Assembly: GCF_030758955.1 (NCBI RefSeq)
Contig: NZ_CP132360.1
Location: 2,576,717-2,640,716, forward strand
Reading direction: 5' to 3'
From: Agrococcus beijingensis
GTDB taxonomy: Bacteria > Actinomycetota > Actinomycetes > Actinomycetales > Microbacteriaceae
Length of the DNA: 64,000 nucleotides
This document shows positions 52,811 through 61,835 of this stretch, piece by piece. How positions within the stretch are numbered: position 1 is the first letter of the stretch; every line of letters starts with the position of its first letter. A program made the translations under genes and the position numbers. The notes beneath the pieces were generated by a model that saw nothing but the letters and a program-made list of their open reading frames with translations, did not search any database and was not told the DNA's origin.

Positions 52811-54148
52811 ATGAGCGCACACCCGCAGTTCGACGCTCCCGAGGTCATCAATGCGATCGCGGCGTGGATGCCCACCACCCGCTGGTACCCGCTGAAGGGC
52901 CAGCCGGTCTACGTCGAGCTCGAGCAGTCCTACGACCTGGGCGACGCGGCGATCCTGCTGCTGCGCGCCGGCGAGACGCTGCTGCAGGTGCCGGTCGCGT
53001 GGCGCGATGAGCCGGGCGCGATCCCCATCCAGCAGTTCGGCGACGCGTGGCTGGTCGACGCGTGCGGCGACCCCGACGCCGTGCAGGCGATCCTCGACGT
53101 CGCCACCGGCAAGCGCCGAGCAGACCACCTCGCGGGCGACACCACCACCGACCCGGCGCCCGCGGGCCAGAGCAAGGTCGTCACCGGCGAGCAGTCGAAC
53201 ACCTCGATCATCGGCGGCACCGACAGCGACCACCCGTGGATCGCCAAGGTCTTCCGCGTCGTCGCCCCCGGCGACAACCCCGACGTGCTGGTCGCCGGCG
53301 CCCTCACCCGCGCCGGCTGCGACCGCGTGCCGAGCCTGCTGGCTTCGCTCACCGCCGCATGGCCGGCGGGCGAGGCGACGGTCACCGGCCACCTGCTCGC
53401 GGTCTCGGAGTTCGTCGCCGGCGCCGAAGACGCCTGGGATCTCTACCGTCGGCACGCCCTCGCCACGCTGCGCGGCGAGGCGGCCGACCTGCCCGACACC
53501 CGCATGCTCGGCACGACGGTCGCGATCGTCCACAAAGACCTGGCGGATGCCCTGGGTTCCGTCACCGCCACACCCTCCGACACGCTCCGCTTCGTCACGG
53601 GGCTCGAGCAGCGGCTCGCCTGGGCGCGCGAGCAGGCGACGGCGGCGCTGGCCGAGCTCGACGAGCCGCTGAGCGCGGCGGCCGAGCGGCTGCGTGAGAT
53701 CGACACGCTCGGCGAGCTGCAGCAGATCCACGGCGACCTGCACCTCGGCCAGATCCTGCGCGCCGCCGACGGCGGCTGGCGCCTGCTCGACTTCGAGGGC
53801 GAGCCGCTGCGCCCGATGCACGAGCGCATGGTGCGCGAGCCGCGGCTGCGCGACGTGGTCGGCATGCTGCGCTCGTTCGACTACGCCGCGGGCTCCGCCC
53901 TGCAGGAGCTGCCGAACGCCGACCCGGTCGCCGCCGGCAGCTGGGTGCACGAGCGGCAGCAGGAGTTCCTCACGGGATATGCGGAGGCGCTGGGTCCCGT
54001 CGACGAGCAAGATCCCGTCTTCCGCGCCCTCCTCCTCGACAAGGCCCTCTACGAGGTCGTCTACGAGTCCCGTAACCGCCCCACTTGGCTCCCGGTCCCC
54101 CTAGAGGCAGTCCGCGCCTTGGTAGCCCCCACCCCGTTGATTGAGTAG
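52811..54148 (+). CDS. mak: Maltokinase
   Basis: 445 residues from ATG 52811, close to the usual maltokinase length. The N-terminal cap domain shows WMPTTRWYPLKGQPVYVEL, then a kinase core: VTGEQSNTSIIGG (P-loop-like), catalytic loop IHGDLHLGQIL and metal motif LLDFEGEP, followed by RDVVGMLRSFDYAAG. This set is typical of Mak/Pep2, which phosphorylates maltose to maltose 1-phosphate for the GlgE pathway. treS and glgE are not adjacent here. The last codons (LIE, stop) come from a REP-like element. Confidence 0.87.
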   Translation: MSAHPQFDAPEVINAIAAWMPTTRWYPLKGQPVYVELEQSYDLGDAAILLLRAGETLLQVPVAWRDEPGAIPIQQFGDAWLVDACGDPDAVQAILDVATGKRRADHLAGDTTTDPAPAGQSKVVTGEQSNTSIIGGTDSDHPWIAKVFRVVAPGDNPDVLVAGALTRAGCDRVPSLLASLTAAWPAGEATVTGHLLAVSEFVAGAEDAWDLYRRHALATLRGEAADLPDTRMLGTTVAIVHKDLADALGSVTATPSDTLRFVTGLEQRLAWAREQATAALAELDEPLSAAAERLREIDTLGELQQIHGDLHLGQILRAADGGWRLLDFEGEPLRPMHERMVREPRLRDVVGMLRSFDYAAGSALQELPNADPVAAGSWVHERQQEFLTGYAEALGPVDEQDPVFRALLLDKALYEVVYESRNRPTWLPVPLEAVRALVAPTPLIE

Positions 54149-54180
54149 CTGCCGGCGAAGCCGGCCGCGTATCGAAATCA
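54138..54180 (+). repeat. REP-like element between maltokinase and SGNH genes
   Basis: Core GAGTAGCTGCCGGCGAAGCC to CGCGTATCGA, with an inner CCGGC-GAA-GCCGG hairpin and outer arms TGATT/AATCA. It supplies the TAG stop of the maltokinase gene (54146-54148), and its last base is the A of the next ATG (54180). Confidence 0.85.
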
Positions 54181-54884
54181 TGAACCGCACCCACAAACTC
54201 CTCACCGCAACCGCCCTGACGGCTGCCGCGATCGTCGCGGTCGTCCTCCTCTGGCCCCGCCCCGCAACCCCACCCGCGCCAACGCCCACTCCCCCGCCCT
54301 CCTCCGTGAGCACCGAGCCCGACACCCCTACCGCCGTCTTCCTCGGCGACTCCTACACCGTCGGCACCGCCACCTCCCTCGACGGCACCGGCTTCCCCGC
54401 GATCCTCGGCGACCTCCGCGGCTGGCACGTCGTGAACCTCGGCTTCCCCGGCACCGGCTACTCGACGGGCCAGCCCGACGGCCGCTGCCCGCCGGCCGGC
54501 TGCACCTCGTACATCGGCGTGCTCCCGGACGCCGTCGCTGCGCAACCGGACATCATCGTCGTGTCAGGCGGCCGCAACGATCTCGGCCGCCCCTCCCTCG
54601 ACGAAGCGGTGGCGGCCTTCTATCCCGAGCTGCGCGCTGCGCTGCCGAACACCCGCGTCATCGTGACGTCGCCGCTCTGGGACGACTCGCCAACGCCTGC
54701 CGCGCTCGTCGAGTTGCGTGAAGTCGTCGAACGCGAGGCGACTGCGATCGACGCCGAGCACCTCGACCTCGGCGACCTCTTCCTCGACCGCCCAGACCTC
54801 ATCGCTCCCGACGACCTCCACCCGAACGAGGCGGGCCTCGAACTCATCGCCACCACCATCGACGCCATCCTCCCGCTCGAATGA
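54180..54884 (+). CDS. Secreted or membrane-anchored SGNH/GDSL hydrolase
   Basis: 234 residues from ATG 54180. N-terminal signal anchor (LLTATALTAAAIVAVVLLW) and a Pro/Thr linker. SGNH domain: block I FLGDSYTVG with the nucleophile Ser, block II Gly in NLGFPGTGYS, block III SGGRND, block V DDLHPN with the catalytic Asp and His. Probably an esterase or acetylhydrolase acting on surface carbohydrate or lipid. The start lies at the very end of a REP-like element; no good ribosome site is seen. Confidence 0.88.
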   Translation: MNRTHKLLTATALTAAAIVAVVLLWPRPATPPAPTPTPPPSSVSTEPDTPTAVFLGDSYTVGTATSLDGTGFPAILGDLRGWHVVNLGFPGTGYSTGQPDGRCPPAGCTSYIGVLPDAVAAQPDIIVVSGGRNDLGRPSLDEAVAAFYPELRAALPNTRVIVTSPLWDDSPTPAALVELREVVEREATAIDAEHLDLGDLFLDRPDLIAPDDLHPNEAGLELIATTIDAILPLE

Positions 54885-54922
54885 GGAAGGGGAGCAACGG
54901 CTGACGCCGTCGCTCCCCTTCC
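54885..54922 (+). terminator. Intrinsic terminator-like hairpin
   Basis: 11-bp stem GGAAGGGGAGC with its complement (54885-54895/54912-54922), an A-C mismatch, then a 5-bp stem ACGGC/GCCGT with loop TGAC. Begins directly after the SGNH stop. Confidence 0.8.
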
Positions 54923-54925
54923 GTT

Positions 54926-54966
54926 GGTCGAGTAGCTGCCGGCGAAGCCGGCCGCGTATCGAGACC
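54926..54966 (+). repeat. REP-like element, second intergenic copy
   Basis: GGTCGAGTAGCTGCCGGCGA through CGTATCGAGACC, outer arms GGTC/GACC. It matches the copy at 54138-54180 over the central 33 bases, and in reverse orientation the copy in hrpA (41515-41549). Confidence 0.87.
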
Positions 54967-54972
54967 CGAGCC

Positions 54973-55308
54973 CTAACGGCTCCGGTACTGCTCCACGATC
55001 TCCGCAGGAATGCGGCCCCGCGTCGCGACCTTCAGCCCCTGCGACTCAGCCCACTCGCGAATCGCTGCGGTCTCGCTGTTGCCGCCACGGCTGGCTGCCG
55101 GAGCGCCACCTTTGCGACGGCCAGAGACGCGGCGCGATGCACGCACGAAGCGCTCGAGGGTGTTCGTGAAGTCGTTGATGTTGTCGTTGCTGAGATCGAT
55201 CTCGTACTCGGCTCCGTCGAATGCGAAGCGAACGGTGCGGCCTTCGCCGTCCCCGATCGATTCACCCGAGAAGTCGTCGACGAGCTGGACCATAGTCTTC
55301 TTTGCCAT
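54973..55308 (-). CDS. lsr2: Lsr2-family nucleoid protein
   Basis: 111 residues. N-terminal dimerisation domain MAKKTMVQLVDDFSGE and VRFAFDGAEYEIDLSNDN. The C-terminal DNA-binding domain has IREWAESQGLKVATRGRIPA, whose RGR is the AT-hook-like minor-groove motif. Lsr2 coats and silences AT-rich, often foreign, DNA. It stands just upstream of galU in opposite order to the polysaccharide locus, whose glycosyltransferase at 60472 is a likely target by composition. Confidence 0.95.
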   Translation of the reverse strand: MAKKTMVQLVDDFSGESIGDGEGRTVRFAFDGAEYEIDLSNDNINDFTNTLERFVRASRRVSGRRKGGAPAASRGGNSETAAIREWAESQGLKVATRGRIPAEIVEQYRSR

Positions 55309-55363
55309 GTCGAGAAAGATAGCGCATCGCCGGTCGTGAAGTATTCGAATCGGCTGAGCCGGG

Positions 55364-56257
55364 TCAATCTTCGAGCGTTGCCGCAAATTCCTTGATCCAG
55401 GAGCGGAGTCCGGGGCCGATGTCTTCGCGCTCTACGGCGAGCTGCACATTCGCCTTGATGTAGTCAAGTCGATCACCCGTGTCGTAGCGGCGTCCGCGGA
55501 AGATGACTCCGAACACACCGCCTGTGGTCGCATCGCTGGCCATCGCCAAGAGAGCGTCGGTCAGCTGAATCTCGCCGCCTCGGCCCGGCTTTGTGCGCTC
55601 AAGCACCGGGTAGATCTCTGGCTTCAGCACGTAGCGGCCGACGATCGCGAGGTTCGATGGCGCGCGCCCCCCCTGGGGCTTCTCAACAAGCCCAGTGATT
55701 CTGACGACGTCGGGCTGCTCAGTCTTCTCAACAGTCGCGATGCCGTACATGTGCGTCTGCGAAGGGTCGACTTCCATGAGAGCAACGACACAGGCGTCGC
55801 GCTCGTCATGCACCTGCAGCAGGCGCTCGAGCAGTGGATCACGCTCGTCGATGATGTCATCGCCTAGCAGCACAGCGAACGAATTGGCGCCGACATGGGC
55901 CCTCGAACGCAGCACTGCATGGCCGAGGCCCCTAGGATCACCTTGTCGCACGTAATGGACGTTCGCGAGTTCGGTCGATTCGGCCACTTTCGAAAGGCGC
56001 TGTTCATCGCCCTTTCGGGTCAAGATCGCCTCGAGCTCAGTCGCGCGGTCGAAGTGATTCTCAAGTGCGTTCTTGTTGCGGCCCGTCACGAACAGGACGT
56101 CAGGGATTCCAGCGCGCACCGCCTCCTCCACGACGTACTGGATTGCCGGCTTATCAACGACCGGGAGCATCTCCTTGGGGAGCGCCTTGGTCGCCGGCAA
56201 GAAGCGGGTTCCTAGACCTGCGGCAGGGATGACAACCTTGGAAACGGAGCGAGGCAT
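55364..56257 (-). CDS. galU: UTP-glucose-1-phosphate uridylyltransferase
   Basis: 297 residues. Nucleotidyltransferase signature VIPAAGLGTRFLPATKALPK near the N-terminus, then MLPVVDKPAIQYVVEEAV, LLGDDIIDE, and VEKPQGGRAPSNLAIVGRYV with the catalytic Lys. It makes UDP-glucose, the sugar donor for the surface polysaccharide genes transcribed divergently from 56443. Confidence 0.96.
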   Translation of the reverse strand: MPRSVSKVVIPAAGLGTRFLPATKALPKEMLPVVDKPAIQYVVEEAVRAGIPDVLFVTGRNKNALENHFDRATELEAILTRKGDEQRLSKVAESTELANVHYVRQGDPRGLGHAVLRSRAHVGANSFAVLLGDDIIDERDPLLERLLQVHDERDACVVALMEVDPSQTHMYGIATVEKTEQPDVVRITGLVEKPQGGRAPSNLAIVGRYVLKPEIYPVLERTKPGRGGEIQLTDALLAMASDATTGGVFGVIFRGRRYDTGDRLDYIKANVQLAVEREDIGPGLRSWIKEFAATLED

Positions 56258-56442
56258 CCTTCAACGCTAGCGGGCGCCAAGCGACACCTCAGACCAAGAA
56301 GGTTCATCGAACGTTCAGCGTCCGCGCCTGACCGATCACTCGTGGCGTAACGCTCGACCGGTACCATGGGTCTTTAAGAGTGAGTGCGGTTGCGCGTGTG
56401 AATCCAGTTTAGGTCGCCTGCCGCTCAGACAACGGAGGCACG

Positions 56443-58317
56443 GTGGCGGCCAGCGCACGCAGCGGCATCACACTGCGATCGATCCGCGCCAACATGCGCG
56501 TCTTCCAGTACTTCTTCGACTCCATCGCCTGGATCGTGGCCATCGTCGTCGCGGTTTGGCTGCGCTTCGAGTTCCACTTCCAGGACACGAACTGGATCGC
56601 TATGGCGGTCATCTGTCTGGTGGCGGCGCTGGCGCAACTGGGCGCGGGACTCGTGCTGTCCCTCTACCGCCGTCGCTACCAGGTGGGCAGCTTCGACGAG
56701 GTCCTGGCCCTGAGCGGATCGGTGCTGCTGACTGCGGCGATCATCGGCATCCCGATCCTGATCTTCGGCAACGACATTGGCGTTCCGCGCAGCACGCCGC
56801 TCATCGCCGCGCCCCTCGCCTTCCTCGCCATGGCGCTCACACGGTACTTCCGTCGAGTGGCGATCGAGCGCTCGAGCCGCCCGACCGACAGTGCCGCCCC
56901 CGTACTGATCTATGGCGCGGGGTTCGTCGGCTCGAGTCTTCTGAAGCGCATGCGCACCGATGCGCAGTCGCGCTTCAATCCCGTCGGCATCATCGACGAC
57001 GCACCAGAGCTCGCAAACGCCGTTCGATCGGGCGTCCGAGTGCTCGGCACGAGCGCCGATCTCCGCAAGGTCGCGCAAGACACCGGCGCCACCATGCTGG
57101 TCGTCGCCATCGCTCGCGCTGACGCCTCCCTGCTGCAACGCATCTCCGACCTGGCGGCAGACGCGGATCTCCGGGTGCTTGTGATGCCTCCGCTTGACGA
57201 CATCCTCGACGGGCGTCGCGGCATGGGCGACCTCCGCGACATTTCGATCGAAGACATCATCGGTCGCCATCCGGTCGACACCGATGTGGCCACGGTCGCG
57301 GGGTACCTCACGGACAAGCGCGTGCTGGTGACAGGTGCTGGCGGTTCGATCGGCGCAGAACTCTGCCGCCAGATCGCCAAGTTCGGCCCGGCTGAACTGA
57401 TGATGCTCGACCGCGACGAGTCGTCGCTGCAGGCAGTGCAGATCTCGATCTCCGGCCACGGCCTCCTGCACACCAAGGATGTAGTGCTCGCTGACATTCG
57501 CGACGCCGACGCGATCCGCGAACTCATGCAGGAGCGCCGACCGCAAGTCGTGTTCCACGCGGCGGCGTTGAAGCACCTGCCGATGCTCGAGCAGTATCCC
57601 GACGAGGCGTGGAAGACAAACGTGCTTGGCTCGCTCAATGTGCTCGAAGCCGCCTTCGCCGCAGGCGTCGAGACATTCGTCAACATCTCGACGGACAAGG
57701 CAGCGAACCCGACGAGCGTGCTCGGCCACTCGAAGCGCCTTGCCGAGCGACTGACGGCCTCCTTCGCAGAACGAGGCAAGGGCCGCTACCTCTCCGTTCG
57801 CTTCGGCAACGTCCTGGGGAGCCGCGGCTCGATGCTGCCGACGTTCACGGCGCTGATCGAGGCAGGCGGTCCGCTGACTGTCACGCATCCCGACATCACG
57901 CGCTACTTCATGACGATCCCCGAGGCCTGCCAACTGGTCGTGCAGGCCGGCGGCATCGGGCGACCGGGCGAGGTGCTGATCCTCGACATGGGCCAGCCCG
58001 TCAAGATCCTCGACGTCGCGAAGCGCATGATCCGCATGTCGGGCAAGTCGATCGAGATCATCTACACGGGCCTTCGTCCGCACGAGAAGCTGCACGAGGA
58101 GCTCATCGGCACCGGTGAACAGGACGACCGGCCCTTCCATGACAAGATCACGCATGCCCAGGGCGAGCCGCTCGATGCGAGCGGGCTCGTCAAGCAGCGC
58201 TGGGATGCTCACTGGAAGAGCGAAGCCGAAGCCCGGCTCACCGAGCAACGCTCGCGTGCCGACGACGCCGGAGCGGCCGTGCCTGCCGCGCCCGTTCGCG
58301 AGGCCCGCGAAGCATGA
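56443..58317 (+). CDS. CapD/WbpM-type nucleotide-sugar 4,6-dehydratase
   Basis: 624 residues, GTG 56443 with ribosome site GGAGG. Four N-terminal membrane helices, a first Rossmann-like domain (VLIYGAGFVGSSLLKRMRTD), and a second, SDR-type catalytic domain with NAD motif VLVTGAGGSIGAELCRQIAK and YFMTIPEACQLVVQAG. The catalytic segment lies near NISTDKAANPTSVLGHSKRL, where Met-x3-Lys replaces Tyr-x3-Lys in this family. It dehydrates UDP-GlcNAc at the membrane for surface polysaccharide. The next gene overlaps by four bases. Confidence 0.93.
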   Translation: MAASARSGITLRSIRANMRVFQYFFDSIAWIVAIVVAVWLRFEFHFQDTNWIAMAVICLVAALAQLGAGLVLSLYRRRYQVGSFDEVLALSGSVLLTAAIIGIPILIFGNDIGVPRSTPLIAAPLAFLAMALTRYFRRVAIERSSRPTDSAAPVLIYGAGFVGSSLLKRMRTDAQSRFNPVGIIDDAPELANAVRSGVRVLGTSADLRKVAQDTGATMLVVAIARADASLLQRISDLAADADLRVLVMPPLDDILDGRRGMGDLRDISIEDIIGRHPVDTDVATVAGYLTDKRVLVTGAGGSIGAELCRQIAKFGPAELMMLDRDESSLQAVQISISGHGLLHTKDVVLADIRDADAIRELMQERRPQVVFHAAALKHLPMLEQYPDEAWKTNVLGSLNVLEAAFAAGVETFVNISTDKAANPTSVLGHSKRLAERLTASFAERGKGRYLSVRFGNVLGSRGSMLPTFTALIEAGGPLTVTHPDITRYFMTIPEACQLVVQAGGIGRPGEVLILDMGQPVKILDVAKRMIRMSGKSIEIIYTGLRPHEKLHEELIGTGEQDDRPFHDKITHAQGEPLDASGLVKQRWDAHWKSEAEARLTEQRSRADDAGAAVPAAPVREAREA

Positions 58318-60308
58318 CCACGATCGTGCTCGGCGCTCTTGCGGCGCTCACCGTCAGCGTGCTCGCGCCCATAGCCGTGCTGCCCCTTCTGCGTCGTTCG
58401 CGCGTCGTCGATGTTGCCACCGCGCGCTCGTCGCACGAGGGGATCGCCGTCCGCGGTCTCGGTGTTGCTCCTCTAGTCGCGATCTTGATCGCAACGCCGG
58501 TGGCGGCGTTGTCCGGACTCGACGCGCAGGCGACGTTCGCGCTCGTAGGAATAGTTGGTGGCGCGGGCGCCATCGCAGTCATCGGCCTGGTGGAGGACGT
58601 TCGTGGCTTGCCCATCGCCCTGCGAGCTGCATTGCAGTTCATGCTCGGCGCGCTCGCGGGATTTGCGCTGCTGCTCAGCGCTGGCCTCCCGGCATTGAGC
58701 GCGGTTGCACTCGGGGCGATTGCTGGTCTGTGGGTCGCGGCTTACGTCAACATCACGAACTTCATGGATGGCGTCGACGGAATTTCCGCTAGCCACGGGG
58801 CGGTGACCGGACTGTCGTTCGTGGCGATGGGCGTCATTGCAGCGTCGCCAGCTCTCGCTCTCGGAGGCGCGGTATTGGCCGCTGCCTTCCTCGGCTTCGC
58901 TCCTTGGAACCTGGGCCCGGGCAAACGATTCCTCGGAGACGTTGGCAGCTACCTCCTTGGAGGGCTTGTCGCCCTGCTTGCAGTCGCGGCTGTCGTGGCC
59001 GGGCTGCCGCTCGTGAGCGTCCTGGGTCCTGTTGCCATCTACGGGGCCGACACGGCTATGACGCTGTTCCGCCGCGTGCTGCGAGGTGATCGCTGGTACG
59101 AGAGTCACCGCGAGCATGTATACCAGCGCATCACTGCGCGCCTCTCACACACGGCCGTCGCGACGACCGTCGCGGTCGCAACTGCGTTTTGTGCTCTGAC
59201 TGGCCTACTCGTCGCTCTGGATGCGTGGCCCTGGTGGCTGGGACTCGCGGTGATCGCCGCCGCAATGATGGCGTACCTCGCACTGCCGGGAGTCTTCGGC
59301 ATTGAGGACGTGCGTTGGCACCTTCGGGCTTCCGTGCAGCCTGGCGACTATCGGATTCGCACGGCCGAGTCGACCCGGGTCGTTGTCCTTGGCGCCAGCG
59401 GCTTCGTGGGCAGTGCGGTCGCCGAGCATTTTCGCTCTCACGACCTCCAAGTCTCCGAGTTGGCCGCTCCCCGCTTAATGACAGCAGCTCGTTCCGTTGA
59501 AGATCTGAGCGCCTCCATCGAGGCGCAGTCGGAGGTGCTCGCTGGGCTGCAAAGTTCCTTCAAGGACGCTGACATCGTTGTGCTTGCTGCGGGCCTCGCT
59601 GCTCCGGACGACAGCGGCAGCGATGCTCTGTACGGCGCCAACGCCCTGCTGCCCGCCATCGTGGCCAAAGCCGCAGATCGCGGAGGCGTCCGCCGTTTGG
59701 TGCATCTGAGCTCGGCTGCGGTGCAGGGACGCACGCCTGAGATTGACGAGAGCACGCAATTCAACGCGTTCTCACCGTACTCGCACTCCAAGGCCCTCGG
59801 CGAGGCAGCTCTTCTCGAGCAGATGCTCACCTTTTCCGACGGCGCCCCGCATACCGATGTGGCCATCGTGCGAGCGACGTCCGTCCAAGGCGATGGCCGA
59901 CCGACGACCAAGTCACTCACAAAGCTCGCGCACTCTCGTCTAAGCAGCGTCGCCTCGCCCGGGGATCAGCCCACCGTGGTCAGTACGGTGCGTGGACTCG
60001 CCGAGTTCGTGTTGGCGGTGAGCATCGCAGCCGCTCCCATGCAGGGGGTGCGACTGCAGCCCTGGGAGAACCACTCTGTGACGACAGCGCTGGTGAGCCT
60101 CAGCGGACGAGAACCAACGAAGTTGCCGGCGGCGCTGTGCCGAGCCGTCATCGCGGTTGCGTTCAGCCTGGGCCAGTTTGTGCCGAAGTTCGCTGGGATC
60201 GCGCGCCGCCTCGAACTCCTTTGGTTCGGACAACGACAGCAGGCCGCTTCCGCGACGAGTCCGAGCATTCGCACATCGCGGGCATGGCTGCAGGAGGTGC
60301 AGGGATGA
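58314..60308 (+). CDS. Fusion of WecA/MraY-type phosphoglycosyltransferase and SDR domain
   Basis: 664 residues from ATG 58314. Residues 1-330 are a polytopic PNPT transferase: VATARSSHEGIAVRGLG (nucleotide loop), VIGLVEDVRGLP, NITNFMDGVDGISASHGAVT with the catalytic Asp run, LGDVGSYLLGG, and ESHREHVYQRI. Residues about 350-620 are an NAD(P)-binding epimerase-like domain: RVVVLGASGFVGSAVAEHF, HLSSAAVQGR and YSHSKALGEAALLEQ with Tyr-x3-Lys shifted to Tyr-Ser-His-Ser-Lys. Normally these are two proteins. It would load a sugar-1-phosphate onto undecaprenyl phosphate and may modify that sugar. Confidence 0.9.
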   Translation: MTTIVLGALAALTVSVLAPIAVLPLLRRSRVVDVATARSSHEGIAVRGLGVAPLVAILIATPVAALSGLDAQATFALVGIVGGAGAIAVIGLVEDVRGLPIALRAALQFMLGALAGFALLLSAGLPALSAVALGAIAGLWVAAYVNITNFMDGVDGISASHGAVTGLSFVAMGVIAASPALALGGAVLAAAFLGFAPWNLGPGKRFLGDVGSYLLGGLVALLAVAAVVAGLPLVSVLGPVAIYGADTAMTLFRRVLRGDRWYESHREHVYQRITARLSHTAVATTVAVATAFCALTGLLVALDAWPWWLGLAVIAAAMMAYLALPGVFGIEDVRWHLRASVQPGDYRIRTAESTRVVVLGASGFVGSAVAEHFRSHDLQVSELAAPRLMTAARSVEDLSASIEAQSEVLAGLQSSFKDADIVVLAAGLAAPDDSGSDALYGANALLPAIVAKAADRGGVRRLVHLSSAAVQGRTPEIDESTQFNAFSPYSHSKALGEAALLEQMLTFSDGAPHTDVAIVRATSVQGDGRPTTKSLTKLAHSRLSSVASPGDQPTVVSTVRGLAEFVLAVSIAAAPMQGVRLQPWENHSVTTALVSLSGREPTKLPAALCRAVIAVAFSLGQFVPKFAGIARRLELLWFGQRQQAASATSPSIRTSRAWLQEVQG

Positions 60309-60370
60309 CAATTGCCGATCGGCCGCCGCAGATCGCTATAAGCCAGTACTTCCGCGCCGAGCGCCACTGA
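60305..60370 (+). CDS. 21-codon coupled ORF, possibly a truncated gene start
   Basis: ATG overlaps the TGA of the fusion gene (ATGA) and reads MTIADRPPQIAISQYFRAER with one more His. The overlap is typical of real operon joints here, so this may be the stump of a lost glycosyltransferase gene or a leader peptide. No further evidence. Confidence 0.35.
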   Translation: MTIADRPPQIAISQYFRAERH

Positions 60371-60471
60371 CGACAGAGGGCAATCTTATTGCGCGCCGGC
60401 CCCCAAGAGAATATGCGGGGTAAACGCGTGGCTAGCATTCAAGAAGTTCACGGATCGACGGGGAGGCAAAA

Positions 60472-61614
60472 ATGCGGAAGCGAGTCGGACACGAAAAATG
60501 GTCCCGGGGCGATGGGCGTGCCAAGCGAGCGAAGTTGACTGGCTACCCACAAGGATTCAGCACGATCGGATTGCTATCCGCGACCGGTCACACCCTCGAC
60601 TCCTTCTTTGTAGAGATGGTCGCTCACTGGGAAAGCACCGGTCTGCGCGTCACCACGGCGTCGAGTGACGGGTCCAAGCATTTCCCCGATCAAGTCATCA
60701 TTGACGGATTAACACGTAGCCCGCGAATGGCCAACCGCCGGGTACCTCACGCGCTTCGGCAGTGGGTCGATCGCCAATCAGTCGACGTAATCCTTACGAA
60801 TACAGCGACCGCCTCCGCTCTGGCTAGGCTTGCGAGAACTCGAGTCCCAGTAGTCTATTTCTGTCATGGATTGCATTGGAATCAGTTTTCGCTCAAGAGC
60901 TTGCCGTTTCGCTTCATGGAGCGTTTACTCCTCGCGCGGACCGACGGCGTAGTCTGCATGAATACTCCGGATGAGATCTGGTTCGAAAAACACGCTCCCC
61001 AGTTGCCTCGACTTCGCCTCCGCCACGGTGTCGGCCTTGATACGAAGCGATTTCCGCGGAATGTTGAGCGAAAGCCTTGGACTACAGGGGAAACTCTGCA
61101 GTTGGTCTGGTGCGGCGAACTCACTGAGCGCAAGAATCCGATCGACGCAATCGCTTTGGTCACGGAGTTGAAGCGTAGGGGTGTCGATGTAGAACTTCGG
61201 ATGCTTGGTAGAGGAGCCATGCTTTCGGAGCTGGAGGAGCGGATCGGCGACGACCGTCAAGTTCAACTTCTGGGGCACGTTGACCCTGTGCCTCACTTTA
61301 TGCTGTCGCATCTCCTAGTCCAGACCTCCCGGTGGGAAGGCCTGCCAAGAGTCGCGCTCGAAGCTGTGGCCATGGGCATGCCAACGGTCGGTTTCGACGT
61401 GAAAGGAGTGCAGGACATACCCGGCGCATATCTGGCCACCGAAGGCGATATCGAACAGTTGGCCAGTCAAGTGCTCCGAGCCGCGGCCGAGGGTCCGCGT
61501 TCACTCCCGGAGCTGGATGCACTGTCCTACACTCACGCAGCCGAAGCGATCCGCGAGTTCTTGGAGGCTCTACTCTCAGGTAGTTACCCGCACGGGGCCA
61601 CTCTGGTGCGTTGA
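60472..61614 (+). CDS. Glycosyltransferase, family 4-like (GT-B)
   Basis: 380 residues from ATG 60472 (ribosome site GGGGAGG). GT-B fold: N-terminal half with TIGLLSATGHTLDSFFVEMV and VPVVYFCHGLHWNQF, C-terminal half with LVWCGELTERKNPIDAIAL, LLGHVDPVPHFM and SRWEGLPRVALEAVAMGMPT, the donor-binding Glu-x7-Glu type region. Adds a sugar to a lipid-linked glycan. GC content and codon use are visibly lower than in neighbours, so recently acquired. It continues the polysaccharide locus but is separated by a 100-base gap. Confidence 0.9.
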   Translation: MRKRVGHEKWSRGDGRAKRAKLTGYPQGFSTIGLLSATGHTLDSFFVEMVAHWESTGLRVTTASSDGSKHFPDQVIIDGLTRSPRMANRRVPHALRQWVDRQSVDVILTNTATASALARLARTRVPVVYFCHGLHWNQFSLKSLPFRFMERLLLARTDGVVCMNTPDEIWFEKHAPQLPRLRLRHGVGLDTKRFPRNVERKPWTTGETLQLVWCGELTERKNPIDAIALVTELKRRGVDVELRMLGRGAMLSELEERIGDDRQVQLLGHVDPVPHFMLSHLLVQTSRWEGLPRVALEAVAMGMPTVGFDVKGVQDIPGAYLATEGDIEQLASQVLRAAAEGPRSLPELDALSYTHAAEAIREFLEALLSGSYPHGATLVR

Positions 61615-61835
61615 GTAGGCGCGCGTCAGAGTCAGTGCGCCGACACTATGACGGCGCTCAGCGAGATTCCCCGGAGTCGCTCGTCGAAGCTCTCCAGGCC
61701 GCGTGGTCAGGCTAATGCAGGTTCGTTCCGGTGGTGGCGCGGTGGCGTTCGTCGGCTGCGGCGTGGTGGTTGCCGAGCCGGCCCCTCGATGGACCTGCCT
61801 CACCTGCTTGAGCATTCGGCCTTCTCAGGGCGAGT
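61615..61835. other. Gap between glycosyltransferase and IS30 remnant
   Basis: No gene seen. The right end (about 61815-61855) reads like an IS30-type terminus running into the transposase stop, including GGGCGAGTTCAACCGGTCGT. The remainder may be scrambled polysaccharide-locus DNA. Confidence 0.35.
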
